A stretch of DNA of 64,000 bases, taken from Acridotheres tristis (Eukaryota > Chordata > Aves > Passeriformes > Sturnidae). The stretch spans positions 9,150,463 through 9,214,462 of the forward strand of contig CM072895.1 of assembly GCA_037013685.1 (NCBI GenBank), given 5' to 3'. Under the pieces are notes generated by a model. The model made no database searches and was not told the origin of the DNA. It saw nothing but the letters and a program-made list of their open reading frames with translations. Below, piece by piece: positions 51,320 to 61,848 of this stretch; position 1 is the stretch's first letter, and each line of letters opens with the position of its first letter. A program made the translations under genes and the position numbers.

Positions 51320-54300
51320 ATAATTATAGAAAGAATGAAAGAAAGAAGATGGGAAATTACAAAAAAGAAATAAAAAGTGAAAAAAGAGGGGATGAGAAAT
51401 AAAAGGCGACGAAGAGGAAGAAGGACAGAAGAGCCGTAGTCCGGGAGGAGAGGGGAGAGCGCTGAGCCTTTGGCCCTCTCCTTGCCTGACAGACGGACAC
51501 AGGGGCGAGCAAAGGTCCCTGACCTACTGCGAACATTTCGAGATTTCAAAAGCACCAACTTAATTTCCAAAGCAATTTTCCCGCGGCTGAGCCGACTCCG
51601 ACAGCTCTTCCTGCCCTCTCCAGATCGGAAAACGGGATTTTTTATTTATTTTATTTTATTTTTAATTTCGTTTCTCTACCTTCTGCTGGGGAAGGAAAGA
51701 AACGAAAGAGAGATGGAGAGAGAAAGAAGATGCTGGAGGGTAATGTTTTCAGGTCGGGCACTGGGGCACAGAGAGATTGGACGTTATTATTAAATCCTAA
51801 ATTCACCGTGAAAACGGGAGTTTCTGCGCAGTCACAAGGAAAGGCCAGGGCAGTCCTGGAGGAAGGATCAAACTATTGGAAAAGATGTTCTTGATGTCAT
51901 AAGGTGGTTTTCATAATCCAGGATGATTTATTTTTGTTCGGGGCTGCGAGAAAGTAGAAAGAGAAAACAAAAAACTACCGGAGAAAGGAATAAGATCTTG
52001 ACCTTTCCTAATTCTCCAAATCAGCAGTAATGGAAAGCAGAAGGTGCCAGGGGAAGAGGCAGGAGGTGAGGGCCGAGCGGGCGGCGCAGCGGGACCGGCC
52101 GGGCCGGGGTCCCGCACCCACTGCCCGCAGCGGGCGAGGGAAGGGCCACTCGCTTCCCTCCTCGGGATCCGACCCGCTTAACACGGGCTTAGTTAAGCGA
52201 AAGCAGAAAAAGAAATTACACACACACAGCCCTCCCGCTGTGGTCCCGACGGGGATATTCCGGGGCAGGATCGTTTTATCCCGCCCCGACAAACCCGAGG
52301 AGAATCCCCCGTTTTCCGCCTCTCCTGGGCTGCGCACACACGGAAATCCTCCGCGGAGTAACTACGCAGAGAGCGTCGCGGTTTTGCTACAACCCTTTCA
52401 TCTGACATACAGAAAGCAGAGGAGTGGGGGCACATTAAAAAAAAAAAAAAAATCCCCATGAATGCAAGACCAAAGCCAAAGCAAGGCAGGGGAATCCGTA
52501 TCCCCTCGGACCTACTTGGAAACAGCCGCCGATCCGAAAGGGAGAAGGAAAAAAAACCAAAACAAACACAAACCCTAACGTGCCGAAAAGAATCGGGCTT
52601 TGCCCAGGGTTTAGCACTGACAAAACCAACCCCCGAAAGCAACCCCCGAAAGAACCTGGGCTACGGAGCCTAAGCACGGGAGAGGAGGAAAAGGGAAATG
52701 CCAAGTCGCCTTTTTGGCCAGGGACTCCCAAGCAGCGACTGCAACAGCTAATTATTTTCCTTTCAGTGCTCGGTTATTGCTGGTGTCCTCCTCGCCTCCC
52801 CTCCAATAAATAAATAAAACCCTCCTTTAGGCAGCGAGGCGTGAAAAATGATCCTCGCTGAACGCTTAAAAATAACGTCCCGTGAAGATCGGGGCCGCGG
52901 AGCCAGCCAGCCTCGTAATTAGGGGCCATTATCCGTTCCGCCTAGCCGAGACAAAATTTCTCGTGAAACCCCAGAGCCGAGCCCGGCCAGGGCATTCCGG
53001 ACCCAGGGGAGACCCCTGGGTCCTTCCCCGCCGCCCCCCATTCCAGACGGGGAGAGCCGGTTCCCGGGGGTGCTCTCCCGAACGTCCCCGAGCCATTCAA
53101 ACACTTGCAGGCGGCGTGAGACTGATCAGGGCACGGAACGAGCTGCGGTGTTTCAGAGAAATTCAGGGAATGGGGAAAAATTTAGTTTTAGAGAAGCTTG
53201 GGACGCTTCCTCCCAAAATAAGACCTCGACGGCGCTTGCACTCGCAGCCCCCGCAGGTCCGAGCCCGATCCTTCCTGCGTGGGTACCACGAGTCCCTCTT
53301 AAGGAGGGGAATCCCCTCGCTCCCAAAGTCAGTTCAACTTCAATCCTGGTCGGAGACCGCGGCTTAAAAACTCACAATGACTCCGCAAGGCAAAAGGAGA
53401 TGAACGGAGCCGGGGAAAGGTGTCCCAGTCCCAGACATCCCCCCCACCACGACCTCCCTCTCCTGAGCGTGTGGGGGCAGGGGGCTCTCCAGGGAAACAC
53501 TGCTTCCCTGCAGAGGACCCCCCTCCATCCCTTTAAGCCCTAAGACCACCAACTTGGAGGACCCACTGCACCAGCGGGACTGTAGGGGCCACACGCCTCC
53601 TTCATCCCTATGGGCATCGACTGCCATTTCTTATCCGCTCCTGGCACCCTTGGCTCCTTTTCCTCCTGCGCTTCACAAACAAACAAGCCAAAAATTATTA
53701 AACACCGCTACTTTATCTTAAAATAACCAGCCCCCCTTCTGCCAGGCGCACAACCACCACCCAGCCTCGCTGCACATCGCTTTCTTCCCTCGGATCCCGT
53801 CTCCTCAAAGAAGGCTCGGTTATTAAAAGAGGCTGAACAAAGATAGCCCCGAGAGCAGCTATCAGCGCATTTTAACTTCATCAAAGACTTCGGGGGAGAG
53901 GGAGAGGAGGGGTCTGGCACCTTCTAGTAATGAGCTTGTCAGGAACACCCCTGCCAGAGCAATTGAACAATTTGCACACAAGCAAAAGAAAAGGAGAGTG
54001 GAGGGAGGGAGGAAGGGGAAATGCTACAAAAGCCCCTTCAATTTCCAACCATGTGCTTGGCAATCTGGAAAATAGATTCATTGGCCTCCTCTTTTCTCCC
54101 ATGTCGAGTCTTGTAGCCCCTTTTGTAGGAGCTGGACATGAAAGGGAGACAACCAAGTGCCGGACACGAAGATCGCTTTTCAAAAGCAAATGTGTGTGAA
54201 GGCGAGATGTGAGACCGCTCGCTGCGGGAAGGCGGCACGTTCAGGAACAACATCAACAAACCGCGGAGGTTCGAGGTGGCACAGACAGGGGCAGCGGAGG

Positions 54301-55264
54301 GGGGATAAAAAAGGGATGGGTGGGGGAAGAGAAAAGAAAAGCCGATCCCCCCCTGCTCCCCGGCGCACACCGCCCGGCTCCTGCTCCTGCCTGAGCCCCC
54401 GAGGGCCCCGCACAAAGCCCCGCTGCCCGGGGACCGGCTCCGTCCCCCGCTCCCTGCCTCGTACGCCTCTGCTTTTTTTTCCTTTTTCTCCTTCTCCTTC
54501 AGCTGGCTGCCTGGTCAGAAAGGCCTCGAATCTTTCGATCAGGGTCCCTGCCAACAAACAAACCGAAGAGCCACCTTCGGTCCCTGAAATAAATAAATTT
54601 GAGGTGGGGTGGAGGGGGGAAGTTTGGAAGAGAAGAGAGCGCTTTAAGATGTTTATTTACTTTGTAAGTTGTTGCAAAATTTAGGCAGAGATCAAGTTTC
54701 ATTCGGTCATTCAAATACTGCAGGCCCAAGGGGGACGTGTATGCGGGGGGGAAACCCTCTAACTTATTTTCTCATGTGTCAACTTTTCCAAACAAAATAA
54801 AAGGAGGTGGGGGGGGAGGAGGTGAAGATGCGAGAACCTTTTTCCCGGCCGCCCCAACATCTCCTTCTCCCCGAAAACACGCAGGATAATTTTTTTTTTT
54901 CCGGGGGGGTCTTTGGTTTTTTTTGTTTTTTTGTTTTTTTTTTTTTTCTGGGAGACACCAAAATCCAAGAACTAAAAAAAAAAATAAAATTAACCAAAAA
55001 AATAGTTATCCAGGGATCTTTTTGCTTGCTGGCCCGTGGACCTACAGAGGGGACGGCCACGGTGGCCCGGGCCAGCAGCGCGGAGCAGCCCCGCGCAGGA
55101 TGCGCGCCCGGCCGCGGAGGGGCCGCTCAGCCCCTGCCCAACGCCCGGGAATCGCCGACCCGGGGTTGGGAACCTCTCGCTTCCCCGAGGCCCGAGCGGG
55201 GCCCTCGGCTCTCAGCGTGACAAAGGACATCTCAAAGAACGATTTGGATTATTTTTTGTTTTTT
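51320..55264. other. Noncoding DNA between the microsatellite and the FOXD2 3' end
   Basis: CpG-rich patches at about 52050-52400, 52850-53380, 54160-54470 and 55025-55220 alternate with A-rich or T-rich low-complexity runs (52436-52453, 54890-54950). The unique stretch 54030-54200 is free of repeats and could be a regulatory element. All long frames are in CpG-rich or homopolymer DNA and lack domains. No second gene is supported. Confidence 0.5.
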
Positions 55265-55280
55265 AACCAGGTCACAAACA

Positions 55281-55286
55281 TTTATT
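55281..55286 (-). terminator. Candidate distal FOXD2 polyadenylation signal (AATAAA)
   Basis: On the minus strand a canonical AATAAA is followed at once by TGTTTGTGACCTGG, a GU-rich context suited to cleavage and polyadenylation about 15-25 nt downstream. It would give a 3' UTR of about 1.06 kb. I prefer it to the proximal signal because of this downstream context. Confidence 0.55.
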
Positions 55287-56330
55287 AATTTACACCAACG
55301 GTGGACAAAATTCTGTTGCCTTTTCCACATCAAATTATTCACAGATTCTCTCAATAAAATAGATATGACGGATGCACAACCAGTGAAGAGTTAACTGGAC
55401 TCCGCTCATTAGCTCCCGAATAATCTATATACAAATAATTACCAATACACCAAAAAACCCACGCACGGAGGGGGTGGGAAAACAGGGATTTAGCAAAAAA
55501 AAATTGTATGGGAATTCTCCAAACTTCCTGACGGATCGGATTTTCTTTTAAACGTGCATTTGAATGTCTAACTGGGGGGGGGGGGAAAGGGTAAAAAAAT
55601 AAACCACAGTCCTGAGTTTCACTGACTTTTCTTCTCCTTAAAAACAAAGAAACCTTAAACAGTGCCTTTTAAAACCAAACTCGAAGCTTCAAAGAAACTA
55701 AAAATAAGATCGGAGCATTAAAACATTTTCTTTGAGAGCAGGGGAGAGACAGACACACATGGCAAAGCCACCCGGCAGAGACTTGCAGGAACGAAAACGG
55801 GCTCGCTGCGACCGGGGCTGTCCGCAACTCCCCTGACCGCTTTCCCAGGCGATCTGGGGGGACCCCCGCGGAAAACCCGCACCTCTCAAAGGAAACATTT
55901 CCGACCCTAAGACCGTTTCGTTCTTCACATGCCCCCCCTCCGCCCCTCACAAGACGTTGCGTGTTCAACCAGCCCAGGTCCCAGCTTATGTTACGGCCAC
56001 TTTATAAATACGCTTTGGCGCTTGTAGGACCAAATCGTGTTATTCTTTCTCTCCACCCGCCCTCCCTATTTATTGAATTTTTTTTCCGAGCAAAGAGAGA
56101 CAAACAGATCCGGATGCCACTGAGCCTGGAAATTAAGTACAAATTGAAAAAAAAAAAAAAAAAAAAAAGGAAATATTTCCTACCTTAAAACACAACAGGA
56201 GGAGATGGGGGGGGACACGGGGAGAGGGAAGGGGAGCAGTTTCGGAGGAGTGGGGGAGAGCTGGGAAGGGGCCGTTTGCTTCGCGACTCTCCCCCCCATC
56301 CCCCTCCCCTTCCCCAGTCCCCAGCACACT
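55287..56330 (-). other. Probable FOXD2 3' UTR
   Basis: This is the sequence between the FOXD2 stop codon and the distal polyadenylation signal. It includes a 22-nt T-run in the transcript sense (56168-56147), a G/C run near 55574-55584, and a CpG-rich patch at 55790-55900. The AT-rich part nearest the signal (55330-55460) is unique and could hold regulatory sites. No open frame with protein character is present. Confidence 0.5.
56069..56074 (-). terminator. Candidate proximal FOXD2 polyadenylation signal (AATAAA)
   Basis: A canonical AATAAA in transcript sense lies about 260 nt after the stop codon. The downstream sequence is GGG-rich rather than GU-rich. Use of this site would give a short 3' UTR, so alternative polyadenylation is possible. 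Confidence 0.35.
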
Positions 56331-57656
56331 TTAAAAATGACAGCTGCTGAGGGTTGTGATTTTACTGGAAAAGTTCTGGGCCGGCTGGAGGAGCGGCTCG
56401 TGTGCCAGGCTGACCTGGGGCTGTGCCGGGGCCAAGGCGGGGCTGAGCACGGCCAGGACCTGCGCCGGGGGGCCCGCCTGGCCGGCGGGGTAGGGCGCGG
56501 CGGGCGCGACGCTGGGGTTGGTGCTGGGCGGCGGGGGCACGGCCCCCCCGATGATGTTGTCTATGGAAAAAGAGGGCCGGGAGGGGTGGTTGGTGCCGCC
56601 GCTGCCGCCGCCGCCGGCGGGCGAGGGGTCCGGCTTGAGGGTCTGGAGGAGGGCGGCGGGCAGGGCGGTGGGGCTCAGCTGGGGGTGGTAGAAGGACTTC
56701 CTGCAGTTCAGCTCGCCGCCCAGGAAGGAGGGCAGCCCCGAGGCGGCGGAGAACACGGAGGCGGCGGCGGGAGGCGGCGGAGCCGGTAACGGGCAGTGCG
56801 GCGCCGGGAAGGGAAAGGCGCCCGCGGCGCCGCCGCCTCCGCCACCGGGATGGTGGTGGTGGTGGTGGGGGTAACCCTGGAGCTGCAGGCCGTAGTTGTA
56901 GCCGTAGGGTCCGTAGGCGAAGCCCGGCAAGAAGGCGGCGGGGTCGGCGGCCCCGGCCCGCAGCAGCAGCTCGGGGTGCGGCGGGTGCAGCTGCTGCTGC
57001 CGCTTGAAGCGCTTCCTCCGGCGCAGGAAGCTCCCGTTGTCGAACATGTCGGCGGACTCGGGGTCCAGCGTCCAGTAGTTGCCCTTGCCCGGGTTGCCGG
57101 GCTCCCTAGGAATCTTGACGAAGCAGTCGTTGAGGGAGAGGTTGTGGCGGATGCTGTTCTGCCAGGCGGGGAACTTCTCTCGGTAGTAGGGGAAGCGCCC
57201 GCTGATGAACTCGCAGATCTCGCTCAGCGTCAGCCGCTTCTTGGGGCTTTGCAGGATGGCCATGGTGATGAGGGCGATGTAGGAGTAGGGCGGCTTCACC
57301 AGCGGGTTCTTTCCCCCCGCGCCGCCGCCGCCGCCGCCCGCGGGCGCCTTCTCCCCGGGCGCGGCGCCGCGGGCGCAGGCCGGCTCCGAGCCGCCGGCGG
57401 GGGACAGCCGCTCCGGGGACCCCCCCATGCGCGCCTTGGCGGCCCCGCTCCGCGGCAGCGCCAGCCCCAGCGGATCGCCGCCGTCCTCCTCGTCCTCCTC
57501 GTCCTCGTCCTCCTCCTCCTCGCTGTACTTGCCCCCATCCTGGGGCGGGCCCACCACGTCGATATCCGCGTCCTCCACCTCGGAGAGCGGCTCTTCCTCC
57601 GGGGAGCGCTCGGACATGATCCCGCAGCCGCCGCCGCCGCTGCTGCCCAAAGTCAT
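56331..57656 (-). CDS. FOXD2: Forkhead box D2 transcription factor (complete, single exon)
   Basis: This gene encodes a 441-residue nuclear forkhead transcription factor. In order it has: an N-terminus [10 protein letters not shown] with a DIDVVG box (residues 31-36); an acidic Glu/Asp stretch (about 45-58); the forkhead DNA-binding domain (about 117-219), with recognition helix Asn167 and His171 and a basic wing-2 end RRRKRFKR (212-219); a six-histidine run (264-269); Gly- and Pro-rich linkers; an eh1-type Groucho/TLE-binding motif FSIDNII (363-369); and a C-terminus ending SSCHF. The forkhead is shared by FOXD1 and FOXD2. The MTLG start and the -CHF end fit FOXD2, whereas FOXD1 ends differently and FOXD3 differs within the forkhead. 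Human FOXD2 is somewhat longer, mainly through alanine- and glycine-rich tracts. The frame is open for 204 more codons upstream, but I start at 57656 because of the family N-terminus, the A at -3, and the lack of any ATG in the predicted 5' UTR. In vertebrates the family acts in paraxial mesoderm, kidney and neural-crest-related tissues. Confidence 0.96.
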   Translation of the reverse strand: MTLGSSGGGGCGIMSERSPEEEPLSEVEDADIDVVGPPQDGGKYSEEEEDEDEEDEEDGGDPLGLALPRSGAAKARMGGSPERLSPAGGSEPACARGAAPGEKAPAGGGGGGAGGKNPLVKPPYSYIALITMAILQSPKKRLTLSEICEFISGRFPYYREKFPAWQNSIRHNLSLNDCFVKIPREPGNPGKGNYWTLDPESADMFDNGSFLRRRKRFKRQQQLHPPHPELLLRAGAADPAAFLPGFAYGPYGYNYGLQLQGYPHHHHHHPGGGGGGAAGAFPFPAPHCPLPAPPPPAAASVFSAASGLPSFLGGELNCRKSFYHPQLSPTALPAALLQTLKPDPSPAGGGGSGGTNHPSRPSFSIDNIIGGAVPPPPSTNPSVAPAAPYPAGQAGPPAQVLAVLSPALAPAQPQVSLAHEPLLQPAQNFSSKITTLSSCHF

Positions 57657-58190
57657 TGTTGTGCGGCCGGGGCGGCCGGGGCCGGGCTCCCCCCCCCACC
57701 TAGCGGCGGCTCCCGGGATGGGCCCGGGGCCGTGCCGGAGGGCTGCGGCCGCCGCTGGGACTCCGCGCCCCGGCGCCGCCGCTCCGCTCCGCGCCCCGCT
57801 CGCCGCGCCGCTGCTGGCGGGGCCGCGGTGGTGGCTGCGGGGTGGTGGCTGCGGAGGGAGGGGCGGCGGAGGGGGCGCGGGGCGGGGGCGGGGGGACGGG
57901 GCGCCCGTGGGCTGGGCAGGGCGCTTGGGAACAGCGATAATAAATAATGGTGATAATGATAATAAAAGGAGAGAAACGGGAGGGAGAAAAAAAAAAAAAA
58001 AGGAAAGAAAAAGGTTAAAAAAAAGAAAAGTGGGGTTTGCGACGGCTCCTTTTCTGGTTGGGGGGAGGGAGGGGGAGGGGGAAGGGAGGGGCAGGGGAAG
58101 AGGGAGGGGGGAGGGCAGAAGTGGGGAAGGCGGCTCCCCCCTCCCCACCCCTCCCGAGCTGGGACCCGGTGGAAACGCTCCCACTCTGCG
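57657..58190 (-). other. Predicted FOXD2 5' UTR
   Basis: The interval between the predicted start site, about 30 nt downstream of the TATA box, and the initiator ATG contains no ATG in any frame on the minus strand. Scanning ribosomes would therefore meet the FOXD2 start first. In transcript sense the leader is pyrimidine-rich: it is the complement of a G-run tract at 58060-58115 and of an A-rich tract at 57985-58030. It also contains an imperfect ATTATC/TTATTA repeat (57935-57968). The transcription start itself is inferred from the TATA position. Confidence 0.55.
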
Positions 58191-58214
58191 CCAGCTGCCA
58201 GCGCTCCCCAGGCC

Positions 58215-58241
58215 TTTATACGGCCGCCCCGGCATCACGTG
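58215..58241 (-). promoter_or_regulatory. FOXD2 core promoter: TATA box, GC box and E-box
   Basis: On the minus strand, in order towards the gene, there is an E-box CACGTG (58241-58236), a GGGGCGG Sp1/KLF-type box (58230-58224), and a TATAAA box (58220-58215). Initiation would be expected near 58185-58190. The three elements fall within 27 bp, inside the CpG island, and are the right distance and orientation for FOXD2. No CCAAT box was noticed nearby. Assignment is from motif and position only. Confidence 0.6.
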
Positions 58242-58760
58242 GCGCCCGCCGCAGCCCCCACGGGGCACGACGACGGACTGCCCGGCCCGGCCCGGTCCCC
58301 GGGGAGCGTGTCCCCCGCCCGAGATGCTTTCGAGGAAAGGCGCTGCCCGCTCCCCTGGTGCTCGGATGCCCCCGGCTTCGTCTGGAGCCGGCTGCTATAG
58401 GAGGGGGGCGATCGACGCTGGATGAAGCCCCTCCCCGCCCCAAGCGCCCCGCGGTGCTGGAGGCTCTCAGACCCCATTCCTGCGCGATGCGACGGTCGGC
58501 TTCCTCGGCCCGGGGGTCCGCGGAGGGTCCGTTCTCCCCCCGAGGGCTGCCCGTCCCCGAAACTCTGGGGGATGAGCTGCAGATCTCCCGCAGCCTCGCC
58601 GACAGGGAACCTCACACCGCCAGGACCGAGCCTTCGGCCCCCTTGAGGGGTCGTGTGAATTTGGGGATCCCCTCTCCCCTTCTCCACGCGCTTACGTCAC
58701 CGACACGTCACCAAGGCCGGAGCACCCTGCCTGGAAACCCGCCTCCTCCGAGGCTCCCAC

Positions 58761-61158
58761 GGAAGGGATGCTGCGCCCGGCAGGTGCGGGCCGGAGGGCG
58801 AGGAGCAGCGCTCTGCCGAGCCTCTCCCCCGGCGAGAAATAACCAAAGTAAAGGCTGTGCGTGTCCGCGGGGTGCTGGGACCGCACTCGAGTCCTGCATC
58901 TCCGCCCCACGAGGCTGGCCCGGCCGGGTACCACTTTCCGAGGCGGCCCACCCACAGCCGGGCCGCTGGAGCCCTTCGGGAAGGGGAATATCCCGCGGCC
59001 TCGGGATCTCCTGTCTGCCGCTCTCCTGCCTCAGCTTTCCTGTCGGCTGGCAGGAGGAGGTGGTGGGCAGCAGACACCCACCTTGTCGCGGGCTGCAGGC
59101 GAAGCAGGAGGATTTTCTTCTAAACAGAGGCACACAAGGTCCCCGGGAGCCTCCGCAGTGTCCCCGCGGGTGGCAGAGCCCCGCTGTCCCCCTTGTAGCT
59201 GCCCTGGCGCAGTCCAGGGAACACGTTCCCTGCTGAAGATGCCCAGCCCATGTCCCGTAGGTGGCTGTGACAGCAGGTTGTCCCTGTCTCTATCTCGGAC
59301 ACTTCGAACCACGCTCGCACCGTTAGGTTTTGGTTTGGTTTGTTTTTTCCCTTGGAAGCTCTGCAAACACGTATCTGCTTTCCCGTGGGAGGATGCTTGG
59401 GGAGGGAAGAAGGGGATGGGTTCCTCCAAGGGGATACCATGAGGAGATGTACCCCCGCCAGGGCCACGTTCAGTAGTGTGAGAATCCGCGGTGATGAATT
59501 GCCAGTCTCTGCCGTTAACAGGTGCGAGCATTTGGTGATAAAATCTCCAGCACTAATACCGGGGAGCCGGGCCAAACAGCTGCGCGGCCCCGCTTCCAAA
59601 TGCCGGTCACAATTACTCAAGCCCTAACGACTCGGTGCACAGGCTCGGCGAATTCGGGGGGACCCCGAGGAGAGGACAGAAGCGGACGTCTCCGTCCGCA
59701 CATCTCCAGTGGAAGCAGCGATTTCAGAGCGGGAGCCTCTGCGCGAAGTCGGTCGCATCCTCCTTCCTCGCAGCCAGCGCGGACATCGGGGAGAATTTTT
59801 CGATCGGAGAGGAAAAGTAAAGGGGAAAACTGTGCTGAGAGTTTCTCGGGAAGGTGGGAAGCCTGTCCCTAGGGCGCGTGTCAACTCTGAGGGAGCTTTC
59901 CTGAGCTTTCGCTTTTATACTTCTCCGATGTTCCTGACCTGTGCTCGCAACACATACGCATATATCTCCCTTTCATATGTTTGCGTGTATAGATATATAT
60001 ATATTAAATTATACCAGTATCTATTTCTTTCTTTTCCCAATAGATAATTTTTTTTTTTCATATATACATGTATATATAATTGTCTAACACGGAAAAATGC
60101 CACGGAGATGCCGCATCTTTCCTACCAACATTGTTTAAACTCTCCGTTCATCAGCCTGGTGGAAAGGCGATGGGAAGAACAAATGGAAGAGAGCGGAGAG
60201 GGAAAAGACCCGAGCCGCTTTCCATTTTTATTAAGTAAAATAATAGTTATGCCTCCCCTACATAAACGAAAGTGTCATAAAAAATTCCGAAGCAGCTGCC
60301 AGAGATTTCGACCACACACACAACGGGGCGATTGAATTTCCACTTGGTGCATTTCATGGCAGCGAGGAACCGCTGGGAGCTGCGTCTTGTGCCTGTGCAG
60401 GGCGGCGAAGGGGAGGGCGGGGGTGGGGGGCAGCAAAATGACGCGCTGCGAGCGGCCGAGGGCAGGGGACACCGCCCGGGGGATGCTCCGGGGGAGAAAG
60501 ATGCTCGGCCGCCTCCCGATCGCTCCGTCTGGAGGCTGGTCCCGCACGGCTCGAAGTGAAACAGATGTGAGTGTCTGCTGCCTGCCCACCCCTGCCCTGC
60601 CCCGGCTGCGCCTCTCCCCCTGTCTGGAGAGGTGGGCAGACCTCGGGGGGAGCCCCCGGCAACGGGGAACTCGGGTGGAGCCGCTTGCTGCTAGACTCAT
60701 GGTCATGGGGACCCCGATGAGGTGGGAAATGTACGGGAGAGGCAGAAGGGCTGATGCGAGGCACTGTTGATGGGATGCGGCCGGTGCCTTGTCCTGCTCC
60801 CGCCTGGACCTGGCTCTCCCACCCAGCACCGCGCACCCAGAGCGCCGCAGCTCGAGAAACAGCGCGTCCCCATCACCCGGCACCGACACGATTTCTGCCT
60901 GTTTCAAGGCACAATATGGTCCCCGTTTATGTCGGGGATGACCCACAATGGAACGAGAGTGAATGAATCCCGCTCTCTCCGTCTCCGAACGGCTTCTCTT
61001 CACCGAGTCGGTCTCAGCCTCGGCTTTGCCAAGCGAGATCGGCTGCAGAAACAAATCAAAACGAGAAAAAGTACCTAAAATACACCCGTCCCGAGATGAT
61101 TTAGAAAAGGGAAACCCTGGACTGAAACAAACCAGATGCCCGGATCCCAGACACGGTG
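58761..61158. other. Upstream FOXD2 flank with further CpG-rich patches
   Basis: CpG-rich patches (about 58770-59000, 59560-59830 and 60400-60960) alternate with unique AT-rich DNA (59930-60300), which includes ATAATAGTTATG and TTTTATTAAGTAAAATAA words near 60225-60250 and could be regulatory. A divergent lncRNA promoter is plausible, because human FOXD2 has the upstream lncRNA FOXD2-AS1, but no exon can be defined here. Frames such as 60275-61171 (minus, 298 codons) lack domains and are not called. Confidence 0.5.
60060..60077. repeat. Perfect 18-bp palindrome in AT-rich run
   Basis: The self-complementary sequence ATATATACATGTATATAT lies in a run of TA-rich DNA (about 59990-60080). It is most likely a by-product of TA dinucleotide slippage around an ACATGT centre. 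Confidence 0.85.
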
Positions 61159-61190
61159 CACACACACACACACACTCTCACACACACTCT
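61159..61190. repeat. CA/CT dinucleotide microsatellite
   Basis: A CA array interrupted by two CTCT units. It is a simple repeat with no evident function. Confidence 0.9.
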
Positions 61191-61775
61191 CGGCCGTGCA
61201 TCCACACACGGAGCGACGGGCGGGTTTTAATATGCGCCGGGAGAAGAAATGATGTGGTTTCCCGAAAGAAAAACCTTATTGATCTACCCGAAAAGATTGC
61301 TTTGTCATCACCCCGCTGAGCCCGGGCATGCTAGGCTGGGAGGGAAGCATTTTTCCTTGGGCAGATTTTTAATTTTTCTGCACTCTTCTCTGCGGTATTT
61401 CCTTACAGACAGCCTCGGTTCCCATTTGAACTCAACTCTGCTTTGCATTTCACGTTAAACTGCAGAATCAAACGTGCGTGGGGATGACTGCTGCTGGAGT
61501 GGAGAGAGTCTCCAGAAAGTCTCAAAAGTAGGGGAAAAAAATAAAGGCCATCAACTGATCATTATGATTTTTTTTTTCTTTCAATTGATTTTCACTGTCT
61601 TTCCCGCCTGTCTTAATGAGGTGTTTGACCAGGCCTGCGGGGTCGGTGTTTGATGCCCTGCTGACGGCTTCAGCAGGTGGATTCCCCCATGGCCGAGGTT
61701 TTCCCTGGGTGTCCTAGTGCCTCCGCCCGGGTCGGAGCTCCTGAAAGCTTCAAAACTGGTCACAGAGACGAGGCA

Positions 61776-61844
61776 CTTTTTTTTTCTTTTCTTTTCTTTT
61801 CTTTCTTTTTTTTCTTTCTTTCCCCCCTCCCCCCCCCCCCCCCC
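61776..61844 (+). repeat. 69-bp homopyrimidine tract ending in C16
   Basis: Every base from 61776 to 61844 is C or T: T-runs with single C interruptions, followed by C6, one T and C16. The sequence ACAGGG follows. The tract could form triplex (H-DNA) structures. It also mimics a polypyrimidine tract plus AG acceptor, but no exon is supported after it. Confidence 0.9.
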
Positions 61845-61848
61845 ACAG

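Larger units (their letters stand above)
56340..58760. other. CpG island covering FOXD2 and its promoter
   Basis: A continuous, very CpG-dense segment spans the whole coding sequence, the 5' UTR (apart from an A/G-rich gap at 57935-58035) and the promoter, and runs past the TATA box. This is the usual setting of a developmental transcription-factor gene. The high G+C explains the long false frames on both strands. Confidence 0.85.

Noticed and set aside
56796..57947. 383-codon plus-strand frame antisense to FOXD2
   Set aside because: It mirrors the GC-rich FOXD2 codons, is Ala/Gly/Arg-rich without domain structure, and is explained by lack of stop codons in high-GC DNA.
57657..58268. N-terminal extension of FOXD2 by 204 residues (open frame from 58268)
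   Set aside because: It would start upstream of the TATA box, it translates the low-complexity leader (runs of Pro, Ser, Leu and Phe), and the family N-terminus MTLG...DIDVVG begins at 57656.
60275..61171. 298-codon minus-strand frame upstream of FOXD2
   Set aside because: It lies in a CpG-rich patch, has no recognisable domain, and is opposed by several open frames on the plus strand.
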